In this document: piece by piece, positions 17,144-26,019 of the stretch
Numbering within the stretch: position 1 is the first letter of the stretch
How the letters are laid out: each line of letters begins with the position of its first letter
Assembly: GCA_022402535.1 (NCBI GenBank)
Contig: JAKRSD010000025.1
Location: 83,530-121,810, forward strand
DNA length: 38,281 bases
Direction: 5' to 3'
Source: Flavobacteriales bacterium
GTDB lineage: Bacteria; Bacteroidota; Bacteroidia; CAIKAF01
Made by a program: the position numbers and the translations under genes
Notes under the pieces: model-generated
Seen by the model: only the letters and a program-made list of their open reading frames with translations
Database searches by the model: none
What the model was told of the DNA's origin: nothing

Positions 17144-18412
17144 ATGGCAGATCTTTTCGATAAGATTCGTAAAAACATGGGCCCGTTGGGCCAGTATTTC
17201 AAAGTAGCCCACGGCTATTACACCTTTCCTAAATTGGAGGGGGATATCAGCAACCGCATGCAGTTCCGCGGTAAGGAAGTGCTGGTTTGGTCGCTGAATA
17301 ATTATTTGGGACTGGCCAATCACCCGGAAGTGAGAAAAGCCGATGCCGATGCTGCCGCAGCCTGGGGGCTTGCCTATCCGATGGGTGCCCGTATGATGAC
17401 CGGCGAATCCAAATACCACGAGGAATTGGAGCAGGGGTTGGCCGAATTGGTGGGTAAAAAACACGGAATGTTACTTAATTACGGCTATCAGGGTTGTATG
17501 TCGGTAATTGATGCTCTGGTGAATCGCCACGATGTGATTGTGTATGATGCTGAATCACACGCCTGTATTGTAGACGGCGTAAGATTACATGCCGGCCACC
17601 GTTTTGTGTATCGCCACAACGATATAGAAAGCCTGGAAAAACAACTTCAGCGTGCCGAAAAACTCACCGAAAAATCGGGTGGAGGTATTTTGGTAATCAC
17701 CGAAGGCGTTTTCGGAATGACGGGAGAGCAGGGCAAAATCAAAGAAATTGTTGACCTGAAATCGAAATATAATTTCCGTCTGTTTGTGGACGATGCGCAC
17801 GGAATCGGTGCATTAGGCCCTAAAGGCGGCGGTGCCATTCAAGAACAGGGCGCTGTGGACGGGGTTGATGTAATATTCGGAACCTTCGCAAAATCGTTCG
17901 CACTTACGGGCGCCTGGGTAGCGGGTGATGCCGATGTAATCATGTATTTGAAATATAACGTGCGTTCGCAGATTTATGCCAAATCACTGCCTATGCCTTT
18001 GGTAATCGGAGCATTGAAACGTCTGGAAATCATGAACCGGGGAACCGAACTCAAAGATAAACTGTGGGCCGTGGTAAACCGCCTTCAGAAAGGACTTCGC
18101 GAAGCCGGTTTTGATTTGGGTAAAACCAATTCATGCGTTACTCCGGTGATGATGCATGGCGGCGAAGCCGAGGCTTCGAATCTGGTGGTGGATCTGCGCG
18201 AGAATTATGGCATTTTCTGTTCTATGGTGATTTATCCCGTGATTCCGAAAGGAATGATTCTTTTACGTTTGATTCCAACTGCGGTACATACGTTTGAAGA
18301 TGTGGATTATACCATCAAATCGTTCTCGGAAGTTCGCCAGAAACTCATTGACGGCAAATACGACAAAGTGAACCACGCCTCTTTGTTACAGGAGTATGCC
18401 GGTAAACTTTAA
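17144..18412 (+). CDS. Alpha-oxoamine synthase (serine palmitoyltransferase / cysteate acyltransferase-like)
   Basis: A 422-aa PLP enzyme of the class that condenses an amino acid with an acyl-CoA and releases CO2. Landmarks are SLNNYLGLANHP (50-61), PLP-stacking histidine in ESHACIVDG (H139), DDAHGIGALG (216-225) and the Schiff-base lysine K250 in GTFAKSFALTG. The glycine-rich region YPMGARMMTG (78-87) is common in a Bacteroidota subgroup. Bacteroidota use such enzymes for sphingolipids (serine) or sulfonolipids (cysteate); 2-amino-3-ketobutyrate ligase is another option. The sequence alone does not settle the substrate. It is monocistronic, with a strong terminator just downstream. Confidence 0.85.
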   Translation: MADLFDKIRKNMGPLGQYFKVAHGYYTFPKLEGDISNRMQFRGKEVLVWSLNNYLGLANHPEVRKADADAAAAWGLAYPMGARMMTGESKYHEELEQGLAELVGKKHGMLLNYGYQGCMSVIDALVNRHDVIVYDAESHACIVDGVRLHAGHRFVYRHNDIESLEKQLQRAEKLTEKSGGGILVITEGVFGMTGEQGKIKEIVDLKSKYNFRLFVDDAHGIGALGPKGGGAIQEQGAVDGVDVIFGTFAKSFALTGAWVAGDADVIMYLKYNVRSQIYAKSLPMPLVIGALKRLEIMNRGTELKDKLWAVVNRLQKGLREAGFDLGKTNSCVTPVMMHGGEAEASNLVVDLRENYGIFCSMVIYPVIPKGMILLRLIPTAVHTFEDVDYTIKSFSEVRQKLIDGKYDKVNHASLLQEYAGKL

Positions 18413-18434
18413 GCTATACAACATACTCAACTTG

Positions 18435-18465
18435 AAAAGACCGGCTTTTGTCGGTCTTTTTTTTT
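18435..18465 (+). terminator. Rho-independent terminator after the alpha-oxoamine synthase gene
   Basis: A 9-bp perfect stem, AAAAGACCG (18435-18443) with CGGTCTTTT (18452-18460), an 8-base loop, and a T run continuing to 18465. It lies 23 bases after the stop codon and just before the csaA-like start. Confidence 0.9.
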
Positions 18466-18476
18466 ACCATTCGGTT

Positions 18477-18830
18477 ATGGATAACACAGAAAGTAACGCA
18501 CTCACCGACATACAGACGTTTATGGCTTTGGATATGCGCGTGGGCACCATATTACATGCAGAGCCTTTTCCCAAAGCCCGCAAACCGGCCTTCCGGCTGT
18601 TGATTGATTTTGGTGCCTTGGGGTTGAAAAAATCTTCGGCGCAAATTACCGATTTATATACCCCTGAATCCCTTGTGGGAAAGCAGATTATTGCCGTGGT
18701 GAATTTTCCGCCGAGGCAGATTGCCGATTTTATTTCTGAAGTGTTGGTTTTGGGTTCCGTAAACGAAAGGGGAGAAGTAACCCTGCTTCAACCGGAAAGA
18801 AGCGTGAATAACGGTGAAAAAATTGCCTGA
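18477..18830 (+). CDS. csaA: CsaA-like tRNA-binding (EMAP/OB-fold) protein
   Basis: A 117-aa single-domain protein of the tRNA-binding OB fold (CsaA/Trbp111, like the MetRS C-domain), proposed to bind structured RNA or act as a chaperone. Visible features are the start MALDMRVGTILHAEPFPKARKPAFRLLIDFG and the later IIAVVNFPPRQIADFISEVLVLG. I chose the ATG at 18477 because it falls after the terminator; the same frame is open upstream but would run through the terminator hairpin and overlap the preceding gene. Confidence 0.85.
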   Translation: MDNTESNALTDIQTFMALDMRVGTILHAEPFPKARKPAFRLLIDFGALGLKKSSAQITDLYTPESLVGKQIIAVVNFPPRQIADFISEVLVLGSVNERGEVTLLQPERSVNNGEKIA

Positions 18831-18937
18831 AATCTGTACAGGTGTTAAATATCCGGTCATTCTTTTAAAATTCATTAAAGCCTTTCAAATCAGCATGCAA
18901 ACCGGGTTATGGGTTGGTAATCATTAATCCCAAACGC

Positions 18938-19624
18938 ATGAAAAATCTATTTCTACTTATCCTGATTTTTACCGTTCAACGTGCTTTTTCGCAACAGGAA
19001 ATGAAAGCGGATGAGCAAAACGGGCTGCTCCGCATTAAAATAACCGACATGAAAGGCAAGGCCAGAGAAAACGAAGAAGTTTCGTTTATGGGCACCCAAT
19101 CCAAAAAGACGTTTTCGGGCATTTCGAACCGCGACGGACGCTTTACCATCTTACTGCCCAAAGGCGATGTATATAAAATCAAAATCACGGCCATCGGCGG
19201 ACAAACGGACTATTCTACCTTGTCTATTCCTGCCGAACCCGGGATCTACAGCGGAGAACTGGTCATCAAATTCGAGCTGCCGTCAACCATTACCCTGGAA
19301 GATGTATTGTTTAAATCGGGAAGTGCCACGCTGGAAAGTTCATCCCATAAATCACTGAATGAATTGGCTGATTTTATGAAACGGAAACAAAATCTGGAAA
19401 TCGAAGTGGCGGGTCATACCGACAATGTGGGCAGCGAAGAATCGGATCTGATTTTGTCGCAAAAACGGGCCGAATCGGTGAAAAACTTTCTGATTTCTAA
19501 AGGAGTAGCCGAAAATAGAATGATTGCCAAAGGGTATGGTCAATCGCAGCCGGTAGAGGATAATTCGACCGAAACGGGACGCAAAAAAAACAGGCGTACC
19601 GAAATCCGGGTATTGAAACAATAA
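18938..19624 (+). CDS. OmpA-family peptidoglycan-binding protein
   Basis: A 228-aa exported protein that probably links outer membrane or periplasm to peptidoglycan. Signal peptide MKNLFLLILIFTVQRAFS is followed by QQ. Residues 30-115 form an immunoglobulin-like, carboxypeptidase-regulatory-type domain (GISNRDGRFTILLPKGD at 61-77). The OmpA C-domain spans 118-228: DVLFKSGSATL, IEVAGHTDNVGSEESDLILSQKRAESV (with the peptidoglycan-contacting D162 and R178 region) and NRRTEIRV. The ATG at 18938 is preferred over an in-frame TTG at 18914 because it gives a clean signal peptide. Confidence 0.88.
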   Translation: MKNLFLLILIFTVQRAFSQQEMKADEQNGLLRIKITDMKGKARENEEVSFMGTQSKKTFSGISNRDGRFTILLPKGDVYKIKITAIGGQTDYSTLSIPAEPGIYSGELVIKFELPSTITLEDVLFKSGSATLESSSHKSLNELADFMKRKQNLEIEVAGHTDNVGSEESDLILSQKRAESVKNFLISKGVAENRMIAKGYGQSQPVEDNSTETGRKKNRRTEIRVLKQ

Positions 19625-19673
19625 CCTCCTTTTACGTTTTTATACGGTATTTTGCGCCCAAATCAATTAGAGC

Positions 19674-20969
19674 ATGAAAGGGGTTTACACCACAGCCGAT
19701 GAAGCCGTAAAATGTATTGAATCCGGAAACCGCGTATTTATTCAGGGTAGTGCCGCCACGCCACTTGTTTTGGCCGAAGCCCTGCTTCGCCGGCGCGAAG
19801 AATTGAAGGATGTGGAGCTGATGAGCATTTCTATGTTGGGCGATTTAGATTTATCGGACGGATTTGCATGCGGCGCATTCCGGATGAATTCGCTCTTTGT
19901 ATCAGCCAATATCCGCAAAGCCGTGAATGAAGGATATGGCGATTATATTCCCGTGTTTTTGAGTGAAATTCCCGAATTGTTCAATCGGAATATTCTGCCT
20001 TTGGATGTGGCCATGATTCATGTAAGTCCGCCAGACACACATGGATTCTGTTCGTTGGGGGTTTCGGTAGATGTGGCGAAATCGGCGGTAAAAAATGCCA
20101 AAAAAATAATTGCCCAGATTAATCCCCTGATGCCCCGCACTCATGGCGACGGTATGATTAAAGTGTCGGAAATTGATTATCTGGTGGAAACCGAACAGGC
20201 ACTGCCCGAAGTGGATTACCGCAAAGAAATTGGCGAATGCGAACGAAAAATAAGCCGTTACTGTGCCGAACTCATTGAAGATGGAGCCACCCTGCAGATG
20301 GGGATAGGCACCATTCCCGATGCCGTGTTGGAATGTCTTACCGGTCATAAAAACCTGGGCATTCATACCGAAATGTTCAGCAATGGAGTGATGCCCCTGT
20401 TGAAAAGCGGCGTAATCAACAATGCATTGAAAAGGAAACACCGGGGAAAAGTAGCCACCACATTTGCCGTGGGTAACCGCGAACTGTATGATTATTTAGA
20501 CGATAATCCGGAATTTGTATTTCTGGAAGCAGGCTACGTAAACGATGGAAAAGTAATCCGGGCAAATCCCAAAGTAGTGGCGATAAACAGCGCCATAGAA
20601 ATGGATATCACCGGACAGGTTTGTGCCGACAGTATCGGAACCTATCAGTTTTCGGGCGTGGGCGGGCAGATGGATTTTATCCGGGGAGCGGCCCTTTCGC
20701 ATGGGGGTAAACCCATCATAGCTATGTCGTCGGTAACGGGAAAGGGCATTTCTAAAATAGTACCCACCCTGAAAACGGGAGCGGGAGTGGTAACCACCCG
20801 GGCGCATATGCACTATGTGATTACGGAGTATGGCGTGGTTAATCTGTTTGGCTTAAACTTGCGACAGAGAGCCAAAGCATTAATACGGATTGCGCATCCC
20901 GATCATCAAGAGATTTTGGACAAAGCCGCATTTGAACGGTTTGGCCCCCGATATTACACTTTGCGATAG
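19674..20969 (+). CDS. Acetyl-CoA hydrolase / 4-hydroxybutyrate CoA-transferase family protein
   Basis: A 431-aa class I CoA-transferase-fold enzyme that moves CoA between acyl groups, usually with acetate or acetyl-CoA. The catalytic glutamate is E233 in HTEMFSNGVM, which forms the glutamyl-CoA intermediate. Other marks are QGSAATP (24-30), VSPPDTHGFCSLGVSVD (117-133), MGIGTIPDAVL (209-219) and the oxyanion-region SGVGGQMDF. The length and HTEMFS motif fit the Cat2/AbfT-type group found in Bacteroidota. The exact acyl substrate is undetermined. A TATTTTG (19649-19655), one base short of the TAnnTTTG consensus, is the only promoter-like element upstream. Confidence 0.87.
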   Translation: MKGVYTTADEAVKCIESGNRVFIQGSAATPLVLAEALLRRREELKDVELMSISMLGDLDLSDGFACGAFRMNSLFVSANIRKAVNEGYGDYIPVFLSEIPELFNRNILPLDVAMIHVSPPDTHGFCSLGVSVDVAKSAVKNAKKIIAQINPLMPRTHGDGMIKVSEIDYLVETEQALPEVDYRKEIGECERKISRYCAELIEDGATLQMGIGTIPDAVLECLTGHKNLGIHTEMFSNGVMPLLKSGVINNALKRKHRGKVATTFAVGNRELYDYLDDNPEFVFLEAGYVNDGKVIRANPKVVAINSAIEMDITGQVCADSIGTYQFSGVGGQMDFIRGAALSHGGKPIIAMSSVTGKGISKIVPTLKTGAGVVTTRAHMHYVITEYGVVNLFGLNLRQRAKALIRIAHPDHQEILDKAAFERFGPRYYTLR

Positions 20970-21076
20970 GGTATTATTATCTAATCCTATTCACTTCTAT
21001 TTATGGTTTTATGAATCAGGATATTGCCATTCTGAACAAGTGGTTAAGGGAACTAAATTTTTTTGAAAAGTTTTGT

Positions 21077-21106
21077 TTTGATGAATTGAAAAAATAATTA
21101 CACTTG
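21077..21106 (+). promoter_or_regulatory. Putative promoter of the secreted metalloprotease gene
   Basis: TTTG (21077-21080), an 18-base spacer, and TACACTTG (21099-21106), one mismatch from TAnnTTTG. Spacing and sequence fit the Bacteroidota primary sigma factor. A start near 21111 would give an mRNA leader of about 80 bases before the ATG at 21194. Confidence 0.5.
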
Positions 21107-21193
21107 TGTGATAATTAAATGTCTATAAAAACAAAAGTCAAAAACAACCTCCCAATCATTTCTAAAACTTTTATTCACCAAAAAAGTAAAACA

Positions 21194-23128
21194 ATGAAAC
21201 TAAAATTACTCTTAGCCTCGGCGTTATTCGCTGTTTTATCCTATGCTCCTGCGGCAGCACAGGATGTTCGTAATTGTGGTACCATGGAGTACCTCGAGTA
21301 TCAGATGCAAAATGATCCCAACCTTGCAGAGCGCATGTTGGATATTGAGTCTTTCACTCAGAAATATGTGGACACACATACTGGTCAGGAAAAGTCAGTA
21401 ATTACCATTCCGGTAGTTTTTCACATAGTATATAATACGTCTGCGCAAAACGTATCTGATGCAATCATTATGGCCCAGTTGGATCAGCTCAATAAAGATT
21501 TTGCCCGTTTAAATTCCGATGCAGGAAATACGCCTTCTGCTTTTCAGGGGCTTGCCGCTAATACAGAGATTCAGTTTTGTCTGGCCCAGCGCGATCCCAA
21601 CGGAAATCCCACCACGGGAATTCAGCGTCGTCAAACGTCCGTTACAGCTTTCAGCAGTAACAATGCGGTAAAATACTTTGCCAATGGAGGGTTAGATGCA
21701 TGGGATGCAACCCAGTATTTGAACTTTTGGTCGTGTAATTTAAGCGGAGGACTTTTAGGATATGCCCAATTTCCAGGTGGCTCGCCTGCTACCGACGGAG
21801 TGGTTTGCCTCTTTTCCTCTTTAGGAAGTCTTTCCGTTCCCGGTACGGCTACCAATTATAATTATGGCCGTACGGCTACACACGAAGTGGGTCACTGGTT
21901 AAATCTGCGTCACATTTGGGGCGATGCTACATGCGGAAACGATTTTGTGAATGATACACCAACACAACAAACGGCGAACAACGGTTGTCCTGCTTATCCC
22001 AAGGTTTCGTGTAGCAACGGACCTACTGGCGATATGTTCATGAACTATATGGACTATACCTATGATGCTTGTATGAACATGTTTACCATCGGTCAATCGG
22101 TGCGTATGGATGCCCTGTTTGCCCCCGGTGGTTTCCGCGCGGGTTTATTAACTTCTCAGGGATGTGTTCCTGTTACCCAGACCGGATGCGGAACAGCCGG
22201 TAATTTAGCCGCTTCGGGCATAACCACCAATTCCGCTACGATCAGCTGGGCTTCGGTTTCGGGCGCCTCTTCCTACAATGTACAGTACAAACTCAGCAGT
22301 GCTTCTACCTGGACTACAATCAGCACTACATCTACTTCTGCGGGTTTAACCGGACTTCAGGCCGGCAGTGCTTACCAATTTCAGGTTCAGGCGGTTTGTG
22401 GAGCAACAGCCGGAAGCTATTCTGCCGCCGCAACATTTACTACGTTGAGCAATACAGTATGTACGGATAATTACGAAAGCAATGAGTCGCGCCAAACGGC
22501 CAAAACCATTCCTACCAATACAAACATTTCTGCCAGAATCGGAACTTCTACAGATAAAGACTGGTTCAGATTCTCCACTACTTCTTCGGCTCGCAATATT
22601 CTGGTAACGCTTAATCAGCTTCCTGCTGATTATGATGTGCGATTGTATAACTCCAAAGGACAACAATTGGCCATTTCGCAAAACGGTGGTACCACAGCCG
22701 AGTCTATTATCCGCAACACGAATAGTACAGGGACGTATTTCTTACAAGTGTATGGTTACAACGGAGCCTTTAATGCTAACAGCTGCTATAACCTTCGTGT
22801 AGATGTAAGTTCATCGGCCTTTAAAACGATGGACGGTGCCAGCGACGCAAGCGATGAAACCCTGGAACTGGAATCGGTGGATGCATTATCCCTATTCCCC
22901 AATCCGAGCAATGGAAACTTTACACTTTCTTTATTGAGCGATAGTGAAGAGGATGCATTTGTACGTGTGTACGATCTCACAGGCAAACAGATAATCAACA
23001 CCCGTTTTGCTGCCACAAAAGGCCAAAACGTATTTCAGCTTGATATTACCGGTAATGCTAGCGGAATTTACTTTGTGGATGTTAATCAGGGGGCTTCCCG
23101 CTGGGTTAAAAAGTTGATTGTAGAATAA
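21194..23128 (+). CDS. Secreted M43-type zinc metalloprotease with fn3, PPC and T9SS domains
   Basis: A 644-aa modular secreted peptidase. The ATG at 21194 gives signal peptide MKLKLLLASALFAVLSYAPAAA; the in-frame ATG at 21119 would put 25 basic residues before it. The pappalysin-like (M43) domain spans about 65-325, with zinc motif HEVGHWLNLRH (230-240) and Met-turn MNYMD (283-287). A fibronectin type III domain (about 332-417) and a bacterial pre-peptidase C-terminal domain (about 423-538, with DKDWFRF) follow. The C-terminus (565-644) is a type A T9SS sorting domain starting LSLFPNPSNGNFTLSL. It is probably secreted across the outer membrane, and its own promoter and terminator make it a single-gene unit. 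Confidence 0.92.
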   Translation: MKLKLLLASALFAVLSYAPAAAQDVRNCGTMEYLEYQMQNDPNLAERMLDIESFTQKYVDTHTGQEKSVITIPVVFHIVYNTSAQNVSDAIIMAQLDQLNKDFARLNSDAGNTPSAFQGLAANTEIQFCLAQRDPNGNPTTGIQRRQTSVTAFSSNNAVKYFANGGLDAWDATQYLNFWSCNLSGGLLGYAQFPGGSPATDGVVCLFSSLGSLSVPGTATNYNYGRTATHEVGHWLNLRHIWGDATCGNDFVNDTPTQQTANNGCPAYPKVSCSNGPTGDMFMNYMDYTYDACMNMFTIGQSVRMDALFAPGGFRAGLLTSQGCVPVTQTGCGTAGNLAASGITTNSATISWASVSGASSYNVQYKLSSASTWTTISTTSTSAGLTGLQAGSAYQFQVQAVCGATAGSYSAAATFTTLSNTVCTDNYESNESRQTAKTIPTNTNISARIGTSTDKDWFRFSTTSSARNILVTLNQLPADYDVRLYNSKGQQLAISQNGGTTAESIIRNTNSTGTYFLQVYGYNGAFNANSCYNLRVDVSSSAFKTMDGASDASDETLELESVDALSLFPNPSNGNFTLSLLSDSEEDAFVRVYDLTGKQIINTRFAATKGQNVFQLDITGNASGIYFVDVNQGASRWVKKLIVE

Positions 23129-23201
23129 ATACGAAACGATTAATCCTTGCAGGTGACTTTTAAAAAAATCCTGACAGGAAAATCAACATATCCAAAACGA
23201 G

Positions 23202-23233
23202 AAAAGCCGGAGTTTTTACTTCGGCTTTTTTTA
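23202..23233. terminator. Rho-independent terminator after the metalloprotease gene
   Basis: An 11-bp stem with one G-T pair, 23202-23212 (AAAAGCCGGAG) with 23219-23229 (CTTCGGCTTTT), a 6-base T-rich loop, and a following T run. The A run on the left side means it could also stop transcripts from the right (the desaturase gene). Confidence 0.88.
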
Positions 23234-23375
23234 TTGCTCTAACAAGTATGGCTGATTTCAGACGGTTGATAAAAGTCATCAACCTTACCCAATCGTGTTC
23301 TATGTCCGTTTTGGTTCTTAAAAATGTTATGTCGCTTTTGATATCAATTTCTACCATGTAGAAATGCGACACCCA

Positions 23376-24257
23376 TTATTGATCAAATTCTTTATAATCC
23401 ACCGAGGGATCATAATCATTTTTAGTTCTTAGCGAATGTAATTCGCTTTCCGGTCTTTTGGATCGGATTAACGGGAACAGCAACTGCACGTACCAGGGCT
23501 CTTTGATCTGGTTCCATGCTCCAAAGGTTGTAGGATATTTTCGGGTTATTTTAGCCGTTCCAAAAAGCATATCCCAGATAAAGAGCAAATTCCCATAGTT
23601 TCCGTTGGGGTGTGAAATCCCATCCTGGGCCGTGAGGCCATGATGGGCAAAATGGGTGGCGGGGGTAGAAATTACTCTTTCCACAATCCAGGCAACAGGA
23701 TGCAGAAATTTGTATTTATATAAAAATCTGTCCCATCGGGTTTCGCTGTGTGCCAGTAAAATCACGGCTAGTTTAATGGGCAGATAAAACAGGTAAACAT
23801 ATCCCATGCCCAAAAAAATTAAGACGGCCGAAAACCAAATACCGGGCATCAGGGCATAATACAGTATGGCATTTCTGTAGGTAACCAAAACGCCCATTTC
23901 TTCCACCACATGATGCGGTCTGTGCAGTTTCCACATCATCCGGTTCGAATGAGAAAGCCTGTGCCACCAGTACTGCGTCATGTCGTCTGCAATTAAAAAG
24001 GCAAGAATATGCCAGCCTATGGCTGTATGGATATAGTAGTTTTCGTATTGGGGAAAGGCGTTTTTCCCTATCCAGAAGGTGAATACAAAAATGGCCGGTT
24101 GAACTAGTGTGGGTAAAGTAAGCAGACTTACCAATTCAATCGTCCAGTCATTTTTAGACCGTTTATCGTTCAGGTACAATCCTCCCAAGGCTTCCAGCCC
24201 CCCTAAGAGCAGCAGCATAATTACGGGAATGGATTTACTCAATATTTCATTGTCCAT
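23376..24257 (-). CDS. Sterol desaturase / fatty acid hydroxylase family protein
   Basis: A 293-aa di-iron membrane oxygenase. The eight-histidine cluster is present as WHRLSHS (around 97-103), KLHRPHH (109-115) and ATHFAHHG (201-208), with hydrophobic segments between them. Members hydroxylate or desaturate lipids, sterols or carotenoids; which substrate is not evident here. An alpha-oxoamine synthase in the same region makes long-chain base or fatty acid hydroxylation a possible role, but the two genes are not in one operon. Confidence 0.88.
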   Translation of the reverse strand: MDNEILSKSIPVIMLLLLGGLEALGGLYLNDKRSKNDWTIELVSLLTLPTLVQPAIFVFTFWIGKNAFPQYENYYIHTAIGWHILAFLIADDMTQYWWHRLSHSNRMMWKLHRPHHVVEEMGVLVTYRNAILYYALMPGIWFSAVLIFLGMGYVYLFYLPIKLAVILLAHSETRWDRFLYKYKFLHPVAWIVERVISTPATHFAHHGLTAQDGISHPNGNYGNLLFIWDMLFGTAKITRKYPTTFGAWNQIKEPWYVQLLFPLIRSKRPESELHSLRTKNDYDPSVDYKEFDQ

Positions 24258-24277
24258 TTTCTATTTTTTATAGCCCG

Positions 24278-24340
24278 TGCGGATTTGTTTCCGCAAGTGT
24301 AAGACTATAGGCAAATGTAGGACTTACTTACATTCGAAAG
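24278..24340 (-). promoter_or_regulatory. Putative desaturase promoter with leader hairpin
   Basis: On the minus strand TACATTTG (24319-24312) matches TAnnTTTG exactly; the -33 region is weak (CTTTCG near 24340). A start near 24306 gives a leader of about 48 bases containing a 6-bp stem, TGCGGA (24278-24283) with TCCGCA (24290-24295). Confidence 0.4.
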
Positions 24341-24671
24341 CTAATGATGTCTCCGCAAACTACTTATCAGTTTTATATCTTTACACATTCTTTGCGGTTA
24401 GTTCATTCTGTGATTGTTACTCAAGAACTGATTTTTGTATTAAGTAATTCCTTTTGAAGCAATTAGTTTCTAGTTTGATATAATTCTGCTCAAGATTATG
24501 CTAATCCAATATTTAGCATATTTAATATCCCCAACGGCACTAAATTAACCTTGACTTCAAAAAAAGAGTTTTTTTGTTCCTTCCTACTTCAAATATTTGA
24601 AAATCAGTAATATTTAAATATTTATAGATTACAGAGCCTATGCTAAGCTAGGATTTCTGATATAAAATATT
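24341..24671. other. A+T-rich non-coding stretch at the left edge of the defence island
   Basis: I see no convincing gene. It holds a CA7-GAG-T7G palindrome (24558-24576) and an imperfect hairpin around 24636-24652 (CCTA and TAGG arms). Either could help end the minus-strand nuclease transcript, but neither is a standard terminator. Base composition changes here from moderate to clearly A+T-rich. Confidence 0.5.
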
Positions 24672-25862
24672 TTAAAATGATGATTTGACAATTTCTAACA
24701 AAGTATTTACCCTTATAGTAAACTCATTTTTAAAATCACCGTGAATTACTTCTTTTAAAACATTAAGATCTTCCCAATTCCTATATTTATCAAAGTATTG
24801 AAAAGCAGGACAATTATTTGATTCTTCTCTCTTTCCTCCAAAACTATTTTCGTAGTTTTTAATTAATTCTTCATAGTTATATTTATTAATGTCCTCTTTA
24901 GTTATATAACTAAAACCTAAAAGTAAATTATTTGCACCTCTTCTTACATTAAAACTAAAGGTAATCTGTAAATTATGTTTTTTCATTTCTTCATTTTGCA
25001 AATTGAAACCTAACCATTCATAACTTTTGTTTGCAAGCTTATCTTTATCTAAAGTTGATGACATGTCATGTTTTTTCATTAATTCAACTACAGTTGGATA
25101 TAAATGTTCATGAATTGCAACTTTAAAGATATCGTTTGTCAAGTTCACTAAATTAATCAGGCTTTCAAAATTTTGTTTTTTACCCTCTCCTACAATTAAA
25201 CTTAATATTTCTTGGTTCATTTTTTTATTTATGTTTTGATAAGTTAATTTTTTGATTAAATTTTTGTATTGTCTTATTGTTTCACGTACAATCGGATTTT
25301 CTACAGCAATTTTTTGACATTCTTCTAACCACAATATTATTAGTTCAGAATATGAAACATTGATATATTTATCTTTATCAAAATTTTGTTCGCTATCACT
25401 GCCATATAAAGTTAAGTACAGTAGTTTTCCTTTTTTATTATGATTATGGTATCTCAATAGTTGATTTGGTTGTTCATTTGCATATATTTTGTTTTCAATC
25501 ATTATTTGAGAATGCTTATCATCAGTAAGTAAAATATCAATTCTTCCACCTTTTTCATCTGTTACATTCCCAATAAAAAATTCGGTTTCTACTTTATATT
25601 TTGAGCTACAAAAAAAATCACTTTCGATATTTAATAATTCTAAAAATTTAATCATGAATAAATTGTCATACCCATGTTTGCCATTTTGATTCAATAATTC
25701 AGCAATAAACCTTGAATGAGTACTTTCTTCATAATGTTCTATTCCTAATATTGAAAAAATATTGAAATTTTCACCTGTTGCTTTTTCTACTCGCTTGTAA
25801 CTGTTTGTAATAACTGAAGTTTGAGAAAGTAAATTATCTGCATTTTGAATATTTCTAAGCAT
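24672..25862 (-). CDS. PD-(D/E)XK nuclease superfamily protein (PDDEXK_4-like)
   Basis: A 396-aa probable endonuclease. The core motifs lie in the first 140 residues: HYEESTHSRFIAELLN (43-58, with the helix-one glutamates), GGRIDILL (105-112, D109), IENKI (122-126; E123 and K125 as the E-x-K pair) and QLLRYHN (134-140). The rest is helical, with the segment SYEWLGFNLQN and no second catalytic domain. Such proteins are common single-gene defence or restriction-associated nucleases. The gene is markedly more A+T-rich than the hsd genes beside it, suggesting separate acquisition. It has its own 157-bp upstream region, so it is likely a separate unit at the downstream end of the island. Confidence 0.85.
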   Translation of the reverse strand: MLRNIQNADNLLSQTSVITNSYKRVEKATGENFNIFSILGIEHYEESTHSRFIAELLNQNGKHGYDNLFMIKFLELLNIESDFFCSSKYKVETEFFIGNVTDEKGGRIDILLTDDKHSQIMIENKIYANEQPNQLLRYHNHNKKGKLLYLTLYGSDSEQNFDKDKYINVSYSELIILWLEECQKIAVENPIVRETIRQYKNLIKKLTYQNINKKMNQEILSLIVGEGKKQNFESLINLVNLTNDIFKVAIHEHLYPTVVELMKKHDMSSTLDKDKLANKSYEWLGFNLQNEEMKKHNLQITFSFNVRRGANNLLLGFSYITKEDINKYNYEELIKNYENSFGGKREESNNCPAFQYFDKYRNWEDLNVLKEVIHGDFKNEFTIRVNTLLEIVKSSF

Positions 25863-25916
25863 TTATTTTATTATTTATATGTAAAACCTTGAATACTTTC
25901 TTCTTAACTCTTAGTT

Positions 25917-25949
25917 ATTTGGGTTAATTTGCTGATACCATTTGGGTTA
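25917..25949. repeat. Direct repeats upstream of the PD-(D/E)XK nuclease gene
   Basis: ATTTGGGTTA occurs at 25917-25926 and again at 25940-25949, start-to-start 23 bases (about two helical turns), 55-87 bases before the nuclease ATG. This spacing would suit two bound proteins on one DNA face, but function is unproven. Confidence 0.5.
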
Positions 25950-26019
25950 TTTAGTTGATTGTTATTGGATGTATGAGTATAAAATACATACTACTGTCAT
26001 GATTCGTTTAATGTAAGGC

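Noticed and set aside
18396-18476. Upstream start for the CsaA-like gene
   Set aside because: It would overlap the preceding gene and be translated through the terminator stem; the ATG at 18477 matches family length.
18914-18937. TTG start for the OmpA-family gene
   Set aside because: The ATG at 18938 gives a standard signal peptide, and TTG starts are less common.
21119-21193. Upstream ATG for the metalloprotease
   Set aside because: It adds 25 mostly polar, Lys-rich residues before a clean signal peptide; the ATG at 21194 fits secretion.
23160-23372. A 70-codon minus-strand open frame between the metalloprotease and desaturase genes
   Set aside because: Its second half is the antisense of the strong terminator hairpin at 23202-23233, and it has no recognisable domain.
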